From Desulfuromusa sp. (GTDB lineage: Bacteria > Desulfobacterota > Desulfuromonadia > Desulfuromonadales > Geopsychrobacteraceae): a stretch of DNA of 13,285 bases. The notes under the pieces are model-generated. The model did no database searches. It was given only the letters and a program-made list of their open reading frames with translations, and was not told the DNA's origin. Location of the stretch: NCBI GenBank assembly GCA_029933365.1, contig JAOZOH010000079.1:1-13285 (forward strand), given 5' to 3'. Positions 1-5,888 of the stretch are shown here, piece by piece (within the stretch, counting starts at the first letter, position 1; each line of letters begins with the position of its first letter). A program made the translations under genes and the position numbers.

Positions 1-156
1 ATGAAAAAAGACTATTTGCAATTAGCAGCAATAATCCTCTGTCTTTTGTTTTTCATGTTGTTGTGCCTGCCAAGATCTGAGGATACTTTTGTGAGATTTG
101 GTAAAGCTTATGCACAATATCGAGAGATGCAGGAGGTTGCACTATGGTCGCATTAA
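1..156 (+). CDS. small single-pass membrane protein, start possibly outside window
   Basis: A 51-codon reading frame begins with ATG at the first base of the window. After the basic start MKKDY it has a hydrophobic stretch at about residues 6-25 (LAAIILCLLFFMLLCL), which is a membrane anchor or uncleaved signal, followed by a short polar tail. No lipobox of the usual form is evident. Its 3' end overlaps the next gene by 13 bases, and the AGGAGG that serves that gene lies inside this frame. This suggests the two are translated together. The ribosome-binding site and any upstream extension would lie before the window, so the true start is uncertain. I do not recognise a family. Confidence 0.5.
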   Translation: MKKDYLQLAAIILCLLFFMLLCLPRSEDTFVRFGKAYAQYREMQEVALWSH

Positions 157-338
157 CCATGCACGCGGCTAACCGGATTCTTGAGCGAAAGATTCCCTAT
201 GCAGCGATTGTTGCCTGCCGCAAGGTCGCACCAATCCTCAATGAGAAGCCACTGAAGTTTCGCTATCAGGGACTGGTTATTGTCGCAAAAAAAACTACAG
301 GCTCCCCCCGGATCATCTCCGTGTGGAGGGCAGAATGA
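144..338 (+). CDS. DUF4258-like small protein
   Basis: This 64-aa protein has a textbook ribosome-binding site (AGGAGG at 131-136, 7 bases before the ATG). The sequence pattern resembles DUF4258: an early MHAANRILERKIP segment (His then Arg-x3-Arg-x-Ile), a central Gly-containing strand (YQGLVIVAKK) and a final strand ending IISVW. DUF4258 proteins are small and have been compared with RelE-type folds, but no antitoxin candidate is visible beside it, so a toxin role is not supported. It overlaps the upstream membrane protein by 13 bases and the next gene by 4 (ATGA). The family assignment is from pattern recognition only. Confidence 0.55.
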   Translation: MVALTMHAANRILERKIPYAAIVACRKVAPILNEKPLKFRYQGLVIVAKKTTGSPRIISVWRAE

Positions 339-637
339 CCAGAAGACATGAACAAATATTAAATCGTGAAGATGGCTCAACCGTTAGGCTAGTAGCAGAA
401 TATTGTCCTAGCTTTTTTACAAAGCCATCTATTAACTATTATGCGTTCATTCAGCCGAAAGGCTCAAAAGAATGGAAACTGTTCACACCACACTCCTCAC
501 CAGACAAAAGTTTAAATGGTTTGTCAGTTGATGAGTATTTTAAGCGTGGACGAAAAGGTCTGCTTTCGATTGTCACTCCCGCCGAGATTTTAAAAGCAGG
601 TATGGAGTTACATGAGAAACTGCGCCTTAATTTCTAA
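335..637 (+). CDS. hypothetical protein, 100 aa
   Basis: I place the start at ATG 335, which overlaps the stop of the preceding gene as ATGA and has GGAGGG at 325-330. The upstream in-frame ATG at 323 would put this ribosome-binding site inside the gene. The protein is soluble, basic at both ends (MTRRHEQILNRE, then an Arg/Lys-rich patch YFKRGRKG) and has a central aromatic beta-type segment (INYYAFIQPKGSKEWKLF). The C-terminus looks helical (AEILKAGMELHEKLRLNF). I do not recognise a family. It is the last gene before the first structured leader, so the three genes 1-637 look like the tail of an upstream operon. Confidence 0.6.
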   Translation: MTRRHEQILNREDGSTVRLVAEYCPSFFTKPSINYYAFIQPKGSKEWKLFTPHSSPDKSLNGLSVDEYFKRGRKGLLSIVTPAEILKAGMELHEKLRLNF

Positions 638-644
638 GATATTC

Positions 645-730
645 ACCCACCCTGACCGGGAGGAGACAACCTCTTTCCCGGATGGGGAATTGTGTCTTCT
701 TCCGGTCGATTATTGACAAGGAGAAGAGAC
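645..730 (+). promoter_or_regulatory. structured leader A of the CobS-like gene: candidate translational switch
   Basis: After an ACCCA block (645-649), bases 654-668 (GACCGGGAGGAGACA) pair with 693-707 (TGTCTTCTTCCGGTC) over 15 bp with two G-U wobbles. Inside is a second stem, 675-679 with 685-689, with loop GGATG. The 5' arm contains GGAGGAGA and imitates the real ribosome-binding region AAGGAGAAGAGAC (718-730). The 3' arm is also complementary to that real site: 695-699 with 723-727 and 701-703 with 720-722, with T700 bulged. The two wobbles in the hairpin (660/701, 663/698) become Watson-Crick pairs (722/701, 724/698) in the alternative. The folds are mutually exclusive, so the hairpin would free the start site. 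This is inference from base pairing; no known RNA family is claimed. Confidence 0.6.
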
Positions 731-1660
731 ATGCAGGAAAAACAATTCAGCATCGCAACAACCTTTGCTCTGGAAGAACTCCCCAAAGAGTTGATGATTC
801 ACGGTTTTGCCGAACGGACTCCGTTCGTTCCCAGCATCGACCCGGATTATCAATTCCGCAAGGAACTTCTTTCAGACCTTCTTGCCTGGCACATGCTCGG
901 CGGAATTGAAGGACTCTATCTTTCCGGTCCTACCGGATCCGGAAAATCCACTCTGATTACCCAGGTTGCTGCCCGTTTGAACATTCCTGTTCAGCGGGTT
1001 ACCGCTCACAGTCGGCTGGAAACGCCTGAGTTGATCGGTCACTACGCTCTGGTTGACGGCTCCATGTCTTTTATGGACGGCCCTCTCACCACGGCCATGC
1101 GGGAAGGACACTGGTTCCTCCTCGATGAGATTGATCTGCTCGATCCGGCGACTGCTGCTGGCCTCAACGGGATTGTCGAAGGTTCACCTCTGGTGATCCC
1201 CGAGAGAAACGGAGAAATGGTCCATCCTGCTGCCGGTTTCCGCTTTATTGCAACAGGGAACACGGCAGGTGCCGGTGACCAGACGGGACTCTACCAGGGG
1301 ACCATGCGTCAGAATCTGGCTTTTATGGACCGCTTCTGGATGGTTGAAATTGGCTATCCCGAGCAGGAACAGGAGAAGCTGATCTTGGCAAAGGTTGCTC
1401 CCGGTATTCCTGAAGGAGTCAGAGATGGGATGATTGCGTATGCAACTGAAGTACGAAAACTATTTATGGCGGGACAACTCGAAGTCACCCTCTCCACGCG
1501 GACCCTCGTCCGGTGGGCGAAAATGTCGGAATTCTTCCGTCCGCTCGCCAACCAGGGGAAAAATCCGCTGCAACACGCACTGGAACGGGCACTCACCTTC
1601 CGTGCAGAACCCGAAACCCGCAGCTCGCTGGCAGAGATTGCCCAGCGTATTTTCGGCTAA
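731..1660 (+). CDS. CobS/MoxR-like AAA+ ATPase
   Basis: This 309-aa AAA+ ATPase has Walker A GPTGSGKS (residues 66-73), Walker B FLLDE (129-133), sensor 1 ATGNT (174-178) and a likely arginine finger in MDRFW (R201). The order and wording (FVPSIDPDY near 32-40, QVAARLN after Walker A, TGLYQGT before the arginine finger) match the CobS branch of the MoxR group. CobS works with CobT and CobN in aerobic cobalt insertion. No CobN is present here, so this is more likely the ATPase of a MoxR/VWA remodelling pair acting with the VWA protein at 3477-5189. I chose ATG 731 because AAGGAG at 718-723 serves it; the GTG at 692 lies in the leader hairpin. The next gene starts 12 bases after the stop. Confidence 0.9.
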   Translation: MQEKQFSIATTFALEELPKELMIHGFAERTPFVPSIDPDYQFRKELLSDLLAWHMLGGIEGLYLSGPTGSGKSTLITQVAARLNIPVQRVTAHSRLETPELIGHYALVDGSMSFMDGPLTTAMREGHWFLLDEIDLLDPATAAGLNGIVEGSPLVIPERNGEMVHPAAGFRFIATGNTAGAGDQTGLYQGTMRQNLAFMDRFWMVEIGYPEQEQEKLILAKVAPGIPEGVRDGMIAYATEVRKLFMAGQLEVTLSTRTLVRWAKMSEFFRPLANQGKNPLQHALERALTFRAEPETRSSLAEIAQRIFG

Positions 1661-1672
1661 AGGAGGGACACA

Positions 1673-2014
1673 ATGAAAACACTTTTAAGGTTTGATAACC
1701 CTGATGGGACGACCAAAGATTGGTTTGGCGAAGCCCATAATGGGGGAGTCAATATTTCGTGGGGAAAAACCGGGAGAACCATGCAAGGAATCTTCTTAAA
1801 CCCAATGAAATGTAAAAACAACTCGCCTTTTCGGGAACTTGAAGAGAGAGCGAACAAAAAAAGGCAAAAGGGGTACTACGACGTACACCTTAACGAAGAT
1901 GAATCGCCAGCAATAAAACCAGAGTCAGAGCCTGTCCCAGAGTCACGAAATGCAGCTGAAATTTCGGCGGCTATCAACAAGTGGTCAGCTCAAAGTTCAG
2001 GATCCTGGTTTTAG
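1673..2014 (+). CDS. WGR-like domain protein, 113 aa
   Basis: An AGGAGG 11 bases before the ATG gives strong initiation directly behind the ATPase gene. The N-terminal 70 residues follow the WGR plan: WGKTGR (30-35) replaces the usual WGRxG, then a helix and KKRQKGYYDV (62-71), matching the usual lysine-rich GY end. In PARPs and bacterial paralogues WGR domains bind nucleic acid or protein partners. The tail (about 72-113) is acidic and disordered-looking, and ends in SWF. The DUF3150 protein encoded next ends in TWF, with the same last three codons TGG TTT TAG. Its position within the ATPase/DUF3150/VWA set suggests a partner of that machine. The WGR call is moderately sure. Confidence 0.72.
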   Translation: MKTLLRFDNPDGTTKDWFGEAHNGGVNISWGKTGRTMQGIFLNPMKCKNNSPFRELEERANKKRQKGYYDVHLNEDESPAIKPESEPVPESRNAAEISAAINKWSAQSSGSWF

Positions 2015-2040
2015 GCGATAACCCAAAATTTGATTGAATA

Positions 2041-2124
2041 ACCCAACCCCGCCACGGGGGAGACATTCTCCCCTGATGGGGACAGGTGTTTCCTCCGTGT
2101 CCAATAAAAACAAGGAGAAACACC
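2041..2124 (+). promoter_or_regulatory. structured leader B of the DUF3150 gene: candidate translational switch
   Basis: This is the clearest member of the leader family. ACCCA (2041-2045) is followed by CACGGGGGAGACATT (2053-2067), which pairs with GGTGTTTCCTCCGTG (2085-2099) over 15 bp with four wobbles. Between them CCCC (2070-2073) and GGGG (2078-2081) close a TGAT loop. The same 3' arm is complementary to the ribosome-binding region GGAGAAACACC (2114-2124): 2085-2092 with 2117-2124 and 2094-2096 with 2114-2116, 11 bp with one bulged C at 2093. Three wobbles of the hairpin (at 2085, 2086 and 2090) become Watson-Crick pairs in the alternative. Folding of the long hairpin leaves the start site open; pairing of its 3' arm with 2114-2124 would close it. 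What would trigger the change is unknown. Confidence 0.68.
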
Positions 2125-3135
2125 ATGCTGAATCACCTACAAAAACTCGTTTGCTTTAGTCTCGATGTCCACATCTGGAGCGGCAGGAAGAAGCTCACTT
2201 CTGCTGATCTTAATCTGGGCAGTGAAGAGATCCCCCCGGAGGAACTTGCGTCCCTGGGAGCTAAAAAGGTCTGTCACCCGGTTCTGTTGACCCGGTTTCA
2301 GGCGTTGCGTCGTCGTGCTGAACGTATCTGCGAAGCGGCTGGTGTTCGCTTTCTAGGTGGCTTTGCCATACCGGAAGAGAAGGCCAAAGAGGTCGCAATG
2401 GAACTGGAAGCGGTCGCGACTGATTTTGAGGCTGAGAAACAGGAATTTCTGAAAAGCTATGCCGAGAATATGCAGGTATGGCTGACAAATCTCCCGGATC
2501 GCTGGCGGACAATGGTGGAACAAGCCATTGAATCGTCCGATCATGTTGCCACCCGACTCTCCTTCGGCTTCCAGACCTTTCAGGTTTCTGGTGTCGAAGG
2601 GTTGGGCAGCGGTCTTGAAAAAGCCGCGAGCAGACTTGGTGACCAACTCTTTCAGGAAATAGGGCAAGCATCCCGTCTGACATGGAGTCAGTCTTTCCAG
2701 TCACGGACAAGAGTAAGCCAGAAAGCTTTGCGTCCGATCCGCAGTATCCTTGAAAAAGCGAAGGGCCTGGTCTTTATCCAGCCATCGCTTGGATTGGTGA
2801 TCACCGGTATCGAACAGGAGTTGGATGGTTTACCCAAGTCCGGCTATATGGAAGGTCGTGATTTTCATGCCTTGGTCGGCATCCTTAACACTCTGTCCAA
2901 TCTTGACAATATCAATCTCAACGTCGAGGAAGAACAGAAAGAGCCCGAGGATTCCTCAGATCCGGAAGAATCGAAGCCTGAAGAGAGAGCGGTGACAGAT
3001 GATAGCGTCGGAGTTGATCCGATTGTCATCGCAAAAGATGCAAACACTGAAGTTGATGTTGAGAGTGTTTTTGCACCGATCCCCGAATTGGGCCAGAGGT
3101 CAACTATTGTCACACCTCCGATCACCTGGTTTTAG
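2125..3135 (+). CDS. DUF3150 family protein
   Basis: The start is ATG 2125 behind AAGGAG (2112-2117); the GTG at 2086 lies inside the leader hairpin and is rejected. The 336-aa protein opens LQKLVCFSLDVHIWSGRKKLTSADLNL and has a helical middle with a coiled-coil-like stretch (KAKEVAMELEAVATDFEAEKQEFL). This matches my memory of DUF3150 proteins, whose biochemical role is unknown. From about residue 270 to 320 it becomes a strongly acidic linker (EEEQKEPEDSSDPEESKPEE), and it ends in PPITWF. Proteins of this type commonly lie between CobS-like and CobT-like genes in conjugative elements, as here. It is probably a scaffold or adaptor of the ATPase/VWA pair; that role is inference. Confidence 0.75.
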   Translation: MLNHLQKLVCFSLDVHIWSGRKKLTSADLNLGSEEIPPEELASLGAKKVCHPVLLTRFQALRRRAERICEAAGVRFLGGFAIPEEKAKEVAMELEAVATDFEAEKQEFLKSYAENMQVWLTNLPDRWRTMVEQAIESSDHVATRLSFGFQTFQVSGVEGLGSGLEKAASRLGDQLFQEIGQASRLTWSQSFQSRTRVSQKALRPIRSILEKAKGLVFIQPSLGLVITGIEQELDGLPKSGYMEGRDFHALVGILNTLSNLDNINLNVEEEQKEPEDSSDPEESKPEERAVTDDSVGVDPIVIAKDANTEVDVESVFAPIPELGQRSTIVTPPITWF

Positions 3136-3143
3136 GGGGCACT

Positions 3144-3398
3144 ATGATGGATGTTTCCAAAATCAAAAATCACATCATCAAGCATCTCGAAAATATTGAT
3201 CTGTGCTTTCTGAAAAGTGCGCTCCAGTTTGTCTTTGAGCAACATCAAGACGAACAAGAGTTACTGCACAATCTTGAAAGCTATAACAGCCCCGACCAAG
3301 AAATATTCTTGCAGGAGGCAAAACAACAGGTTGAAAAAAACAAGACATGGACCGAAAGGGTGACTGGCCGCATCGCAGAACTTGAGATGGCGACTTAA
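3144..3398 (+). CDS. hypothetical small acidic helical protein
   Basis: An 84-aa reading frame starts 8 bases after the DUF3150 stop. The site AGGGGGC before it is only a modest ribosome-binding site, and ATG 3147 is an equally possible start. The protein is acidic and almost wholly helix-forming (IKNHIIKHLENIDLCFLKSALQFVFEQHQDEQELLHNLE, then QQVEKNKTWTERVTGRIAELEM), which suggests a small helical bundle or coiled coil. It has no Cys motif, membrane segment or signal. Its place between DUF3150 and VWA genes suggests an accessory subunit. I do not recognise a family. Confidence 0.65.
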   Translation: MMDVSKIKNHIIKHLENIDLCFLKSALQFVFEQHQDEQELLHNLESYNSPDQEIFLQEAKQQVEKNKTWTERVTGRIAELEMAT

Positions 3399-3416
3399 CC
3401 TTTTCACCACTCCCCG

Positions 3417-3476
3417 CCGTTCCGGGACGTTTGATTCTATCCGACGCCCCGAACGGGGGGCGTCCGTGGAGGTTCT
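3417..3476 (+). promoter_or_regulatory. leader C of the VWA gene: hairpin with pseudoknot potential
   Basis: GACGCCCC (3443-3450) and GGGGCGTC (3457-3464) form a perfect 8-bp stem. Its six loop bases GAACGG (3451-3456) are exactly complementary to CCGTTC at 3417-3422, and GGG 3424-3426 can also pair with CCC 3447-3449. Either a pseudoknot or two competing hairpins result. The ribosome-binding site GGAGG (3468-3472) follows the stem directly, 4 bases before the ATG. This leader differs from A, B and D: it has no ACCCA block and no clear SD-mimic arm. It may be a variant of the same control or an independent structure. Confidence 0.5.
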
Positions 3477-5189
3477 ATGAATATTTCAAAATCACTGCCG
3501 ATTGTCGCAAAGGCAATGGGTGATCAAATGGGGGTTAATGTAGTCATTCGCGGGAACAGTGCGGCAACAAATGGGAGAACCATTTACTTGCCAGAGCTTC
3601 CGAAAGACGACACTGAGGCGACTTTACTGGCGCGAGGTTTTCTCGACCACGAGGCCGCCCATGTTCGGCTGACGGACTTTTCCGTTGTCGAAGCCGATTA
3701 CAACCCTTATCTGAAAAATCTTATCAACATCATTGAAGATATAAGGATCGAGAAGGAGATGGGACGGCTCTATCCAGGCTGTGCTGTTAATCTGCGAAAA
3801 CTGGCGAATCACCTGGCTGAAACCGGGAGTTTCGATTTCGACCCTGACCAACCGGATCAACTGTTTCTCGGTTGGGTGCTGGCTCGATGTCGCAGCAGGA
3901 TTCTGCGTCAGAACGGTCTTGATTCTGTCTTTAAAAATGCAAACGAGATCCTCGAACCCTCCCTGGGAACAGAACTGTTTGGTAAAGTCGGCAGGCTGCT
4001 TGATAATGTCAGTAGCCTAAAGACAACCAAAGCATCGCAGACTGTTGCTGTTCGTATCCTCCAGTTGCTTCGGCAGGAACAACAGCAGAACCAGTCCTCA
4101 GAATCTTTTTCAGAAGAGGAACAAGGGGAGGGTGAACAGGGTCAAAGCGATTGCTCCGAGTCCAATCAGGACAACGAAACGGATGATTCCGACGATACAC
4201 CTCGAGAGTCCAGATCGTGGCAAGAGCAGAATCAAAACGACGGCAATGACAGCAGCCAAGGAAAAGACTCATCTGAGTCCACCTCGGACGCTGAGAACCC
4301 GCCACAAAACAACGAAACCAGTGCTGACATTCTCAATCAGATCCTTAATTCCTCCCCTGCGGAAGAGTATGGAGATGTTGGAGAAATGGTCGGGGCAGAG
4401 CTGGAAACAAAGGCAGAAGAAACAACCCCAGCTACCGCAGAAATGCTCTACCCGGGTGAAGCTGGAGGATCTGTAGATTTTAGTTTTCCTCCGGATCTGG
4501 GAACCGTCCGGCGTAATACCTCTGTGCTTCGGTCCCGCCTTGGATCTTTGGTCCAAGCATCGAAACTACAGAGATCATGCGCCGGTCGATCCGGACGAAG
4601 AATAGATCAGCGTGTCCTGTGCAGACTTCCTGTCGGTGACACACGGATTTTTCGTAAAAAAGAGGAAAAAACAGCAGTTAATACCGCTGTCATTATCCTT
4701 CTTGATCGCTCCGGGTCGATGAACAGCAGAATATCTTTGGCAGCAGAGGCAACCCTGGCCGTCACAGATGCGCTGTATACCGTTCCCGGTGTCAGTGTCT
4801 GCTCAGCAGCATTTCCAGGTCCAGGGAAAACCGTCATTCCCCTCACCCTGTTTGGGGTAGCTCCGGCTCAGACCATCAACAAGTATGGGATCGTGGCTGA
4901 TGGGGGAACCCCTCTTGCACATGCTCTTGGATGGGTGGCAGTTCAATTTGCCTTACGTCAGGAGCCACGCAAGATATTGGTGGTTGCAACCGACGGTGCC
5001 CCCTCAGATCCTGCACGGACTCAAAACTATCTGAGGCGTCTGGCAGATCAGGGGATTGAGCAGATGGCCATTGGAATCGGGGATGGTGGTGTTTGTGGAA
5101 ATTACTTTAAAAACCACAAGTCAATCCAGACGATCCATGAATTGCCGAATGTGTTGTTCGATATGCTCAAGAGTGCTCTGACAAATTGA
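3477..5189 (+). CDS. CobT-like protein: HExxH N-terminal domain plus VWA domain
   Basis: This 570-aa protein has three parts. Residues 1-200 contain HEAAH (58-62) followed by an acidic/basic helix NIIEDIRIEKEM (84-95), a zincin-like arrangement seen in putative metallopeptidase domains fused to VWA. Residues 200-330 are a Gln/Ser/Glu/Asp-rich linker. Residues about 400-565 form a VWA domain with the metal-ion-dependent adhesion motif DRSGSM (410-415), a GGTPL threonine (T478) and ATDGAPS (D506). CobT of cobaltochelatase has a similar acidic linker and C-terminal VWA, so automatic annotation as cobalamin biosynthesis is likely. With the CobS-like ATPase upstream and no CobN, a MoxR/VWA chaperone-type machine is more plausible. 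The ribosome-binding site is GGAGG, 4 bases before the ATG. Confidence 0.85.
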   Translation: MNISKSLPIVAKAMGDQMGVNVVIRGNSAATNGRTIYLPELPKDDTEATLLARGFLDHEAAHVRLTDFSVVEADYNPYLKNLINIIEDIRIEKEMGRLYPGCAVNLRKLANHLAETGSFDFDPDQPDQLFLGWVLARCRSRILRQNGLDSVFKNANEILEPSLGTELFGKVGRLLDNVSSLKTTKASQTVAVRILQLLRQEQQQNQSSESFSEEEQGEGEQGQSDCSESNQDNETDDSDDTPRESRSWQEQNQNDGNDSSQGKDSSESTSDAENPPQNNETSADILNQILNSSPAEEYGDVGEMVGAELETKAEETTPATAEMLYPGEAGGSVDFSFPPDLGTVRRNTSVLRSRLGSLVQASKLQRSCAGRSGRRIDQRVLCRLPVGDTRIFRKKEEKTAVNTAVIILLDRSGSMNSRISLAAEATLAVTDALYTVPGVSVCSAAFPGPGKTVIPLTLFGVAPAQTINKYGIVADGGTPLAHALGWVAVQFALRQEPRKILVVATDGAPSDPARTQNYLRRLADQGIEQMAIGIGDGGVCGNYFKNHKSIQTIHELPNVLFDMLKSALTN

Positions 5190-5209
5190 TAAAAACAATT
5201 CATATATTA

Positions 5210-5276
5210 ACCCAGCCAGGGAGGAGTTATCCCCTGTCAGGGGCTTCTCCCTGTAGCTGTCCAACAAGGAGAAGTT
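5210..5276 (+). promoter_or_regulatory. structured leader D of the 170-aa gene: candidate translational switch
   Basis: ACCCA (5210-5214) precedes CAGGGAGGAGT (5217-5227), which pairs with GCTTCTCCCTG (5243-5253) over 11 bp with two wobbles. CCC at 5232-5234 pairs with GGG at 5240-5242 inside. The 3' arm also pairs with the ribosome-binding region: GCTTCTCC (5243-5250) with GGAGAAGT (5268-5275), 8 contiguous bp. The wobble 5224/5246 becomes a Watson-Crick pair 5272/5246 in the alternative. Plan, order and spacing match leaders A and B, though the sequences have drifted, which is what covariation would look like. Confidence 0.6.
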
Positions 5277-5789
5277 ATGAAAAAGATACTTGAAATCCAC
5301 ATCAACAACGAATTCGTTGAGGGTCCGGAGGTCGCTGTCATCGAGATAGACGATAAACTCCAGTCCCGCATCCAGCAGCTCGCCTCGGCAGCCAAAATTC
5401 TTGATGTTTATTCGGTCAGGGAATTCAACGGTTATCCCGAACTCTTCATGCGTGATTACGACAATGAAGAAGAGATGATCATTCCCCGCCCTCCAGAGGA
5501 CGGAGACGAGGAAATGACTTGCCGGGTGGAATGTGTGACCTTGAATGTCACGTCATCGGACTTCTATTGGAGTGGATACGTCAAACATACCGACATCCGC
5601 TTTGAAACCGAAACCGTTAGTCTGAATGACCTGGGAATCTCCCCGCAACCGATACCGCCGAAGGTCGAAGTCCTGAAGAGGATTGAAGCGTCATTGTGTA
5701 CCGGAAGCGTAAATGATCCTGCGGTACAGGAGGTCATGAAAGCCGAGGTGCGCCGTGTGCTGCTTCTCAGGCCAGGTGAGTTTTCTTGA
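5277..5789 (+). CDS. hypothetical protein, 170 aa
   Basis: The start codon follows AAGGAGAAGTT and leader D. The protein is acidic and soluble with no signal or membrane segment. The N-terminal half opens with a beta-type strand (KKILEIHINNEFV) and reads like an alpha/beta fold. A very acidic turn (DYDNEEEMIIPRPPEDGDEEM, about residues 60-80) leads to a strand-rich middle (CRVECVTLNVTSSDFYWSGYVKHTDIRFETETV). The C-terminus is helical (VQEVMKAEVRRVLLL). I do not recognise a family. It has the same class of leader as the CobS-like and DUF3150 genes, so it is probably controlled with them. Confidence 0.7.
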   Translation: MKKILEIHINNEFVEGPEVAVIEIDDKLQSRIQQLASAAKILDVYSVREFNGYPELFMRDYDNEEEMIIPRPPEDGDEEMTCRVECVTLNVTSSDFYWSGYVKHTDIRFETETVSLNDLGISPQPIPPKVEVLKRIEASLCTGSVNDPAVQEVMKAEVRRVLLLRPGEFS

Positions 5790-5824
5790 AACCGGATGGT
5801 AAACTCTGAACTGATAAATACCAA

Positions 5825-5888
5825 ACCCATGACGGGGATTCTTTCCCCGTTGCGGGGGAAGTTTCCCCAAAAAGAAGGAGAGATGACA
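5825..5888 (+). promoter_or_regulatory. leader E of the TSCPD gene: strong hairpin
   Basis: After ACCCA (5825-5829), GGGGA (5834-5838) pairs with TCCCC (5864-5868), and CTTTCCCCG (5841-5849) pairs with CGGGGGAAG (5853-5861) with one wobble and loop TTG. A TT/TT internal loop separates the two stems. The hairpin ends 6 bases before AAGGAG (5875-5880). TCTTTCC (5840-5846) in the inner 5' arm could pair with GGAGAGA (5878-5884) with one wobble, a weaker form of the anti-SD pairing in the other leaders. No T-run follows, so it is not a normal terminator. Confidence 0.45.

Noticed and set aside
144..338. Toxin of a toxin-antitoxin pair
   Set aside because: DUF4258 has been likened to RelE, but the neighbour at 335-637 does not look like an antitoxin and no DNA-binding motif is seen.
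645..730. Cobalamin riboswitch before the CobS-like gene
   Set aside because: The leader is far too short, lacks any B12-box-like sequence, and shares its plan with leaders of unrelated genes downstream.
731..5189. Cobalt insertion (cobaltochelatase CobS and CobT) for cobalamin synthesis
   Set aside because: The two proteins resemble CobS and CobT, but CobN and all other cobalamin genes are absent, and WGR-like and DUF3150 genes lie between them. A MoxR/VWA-type machine fits better.
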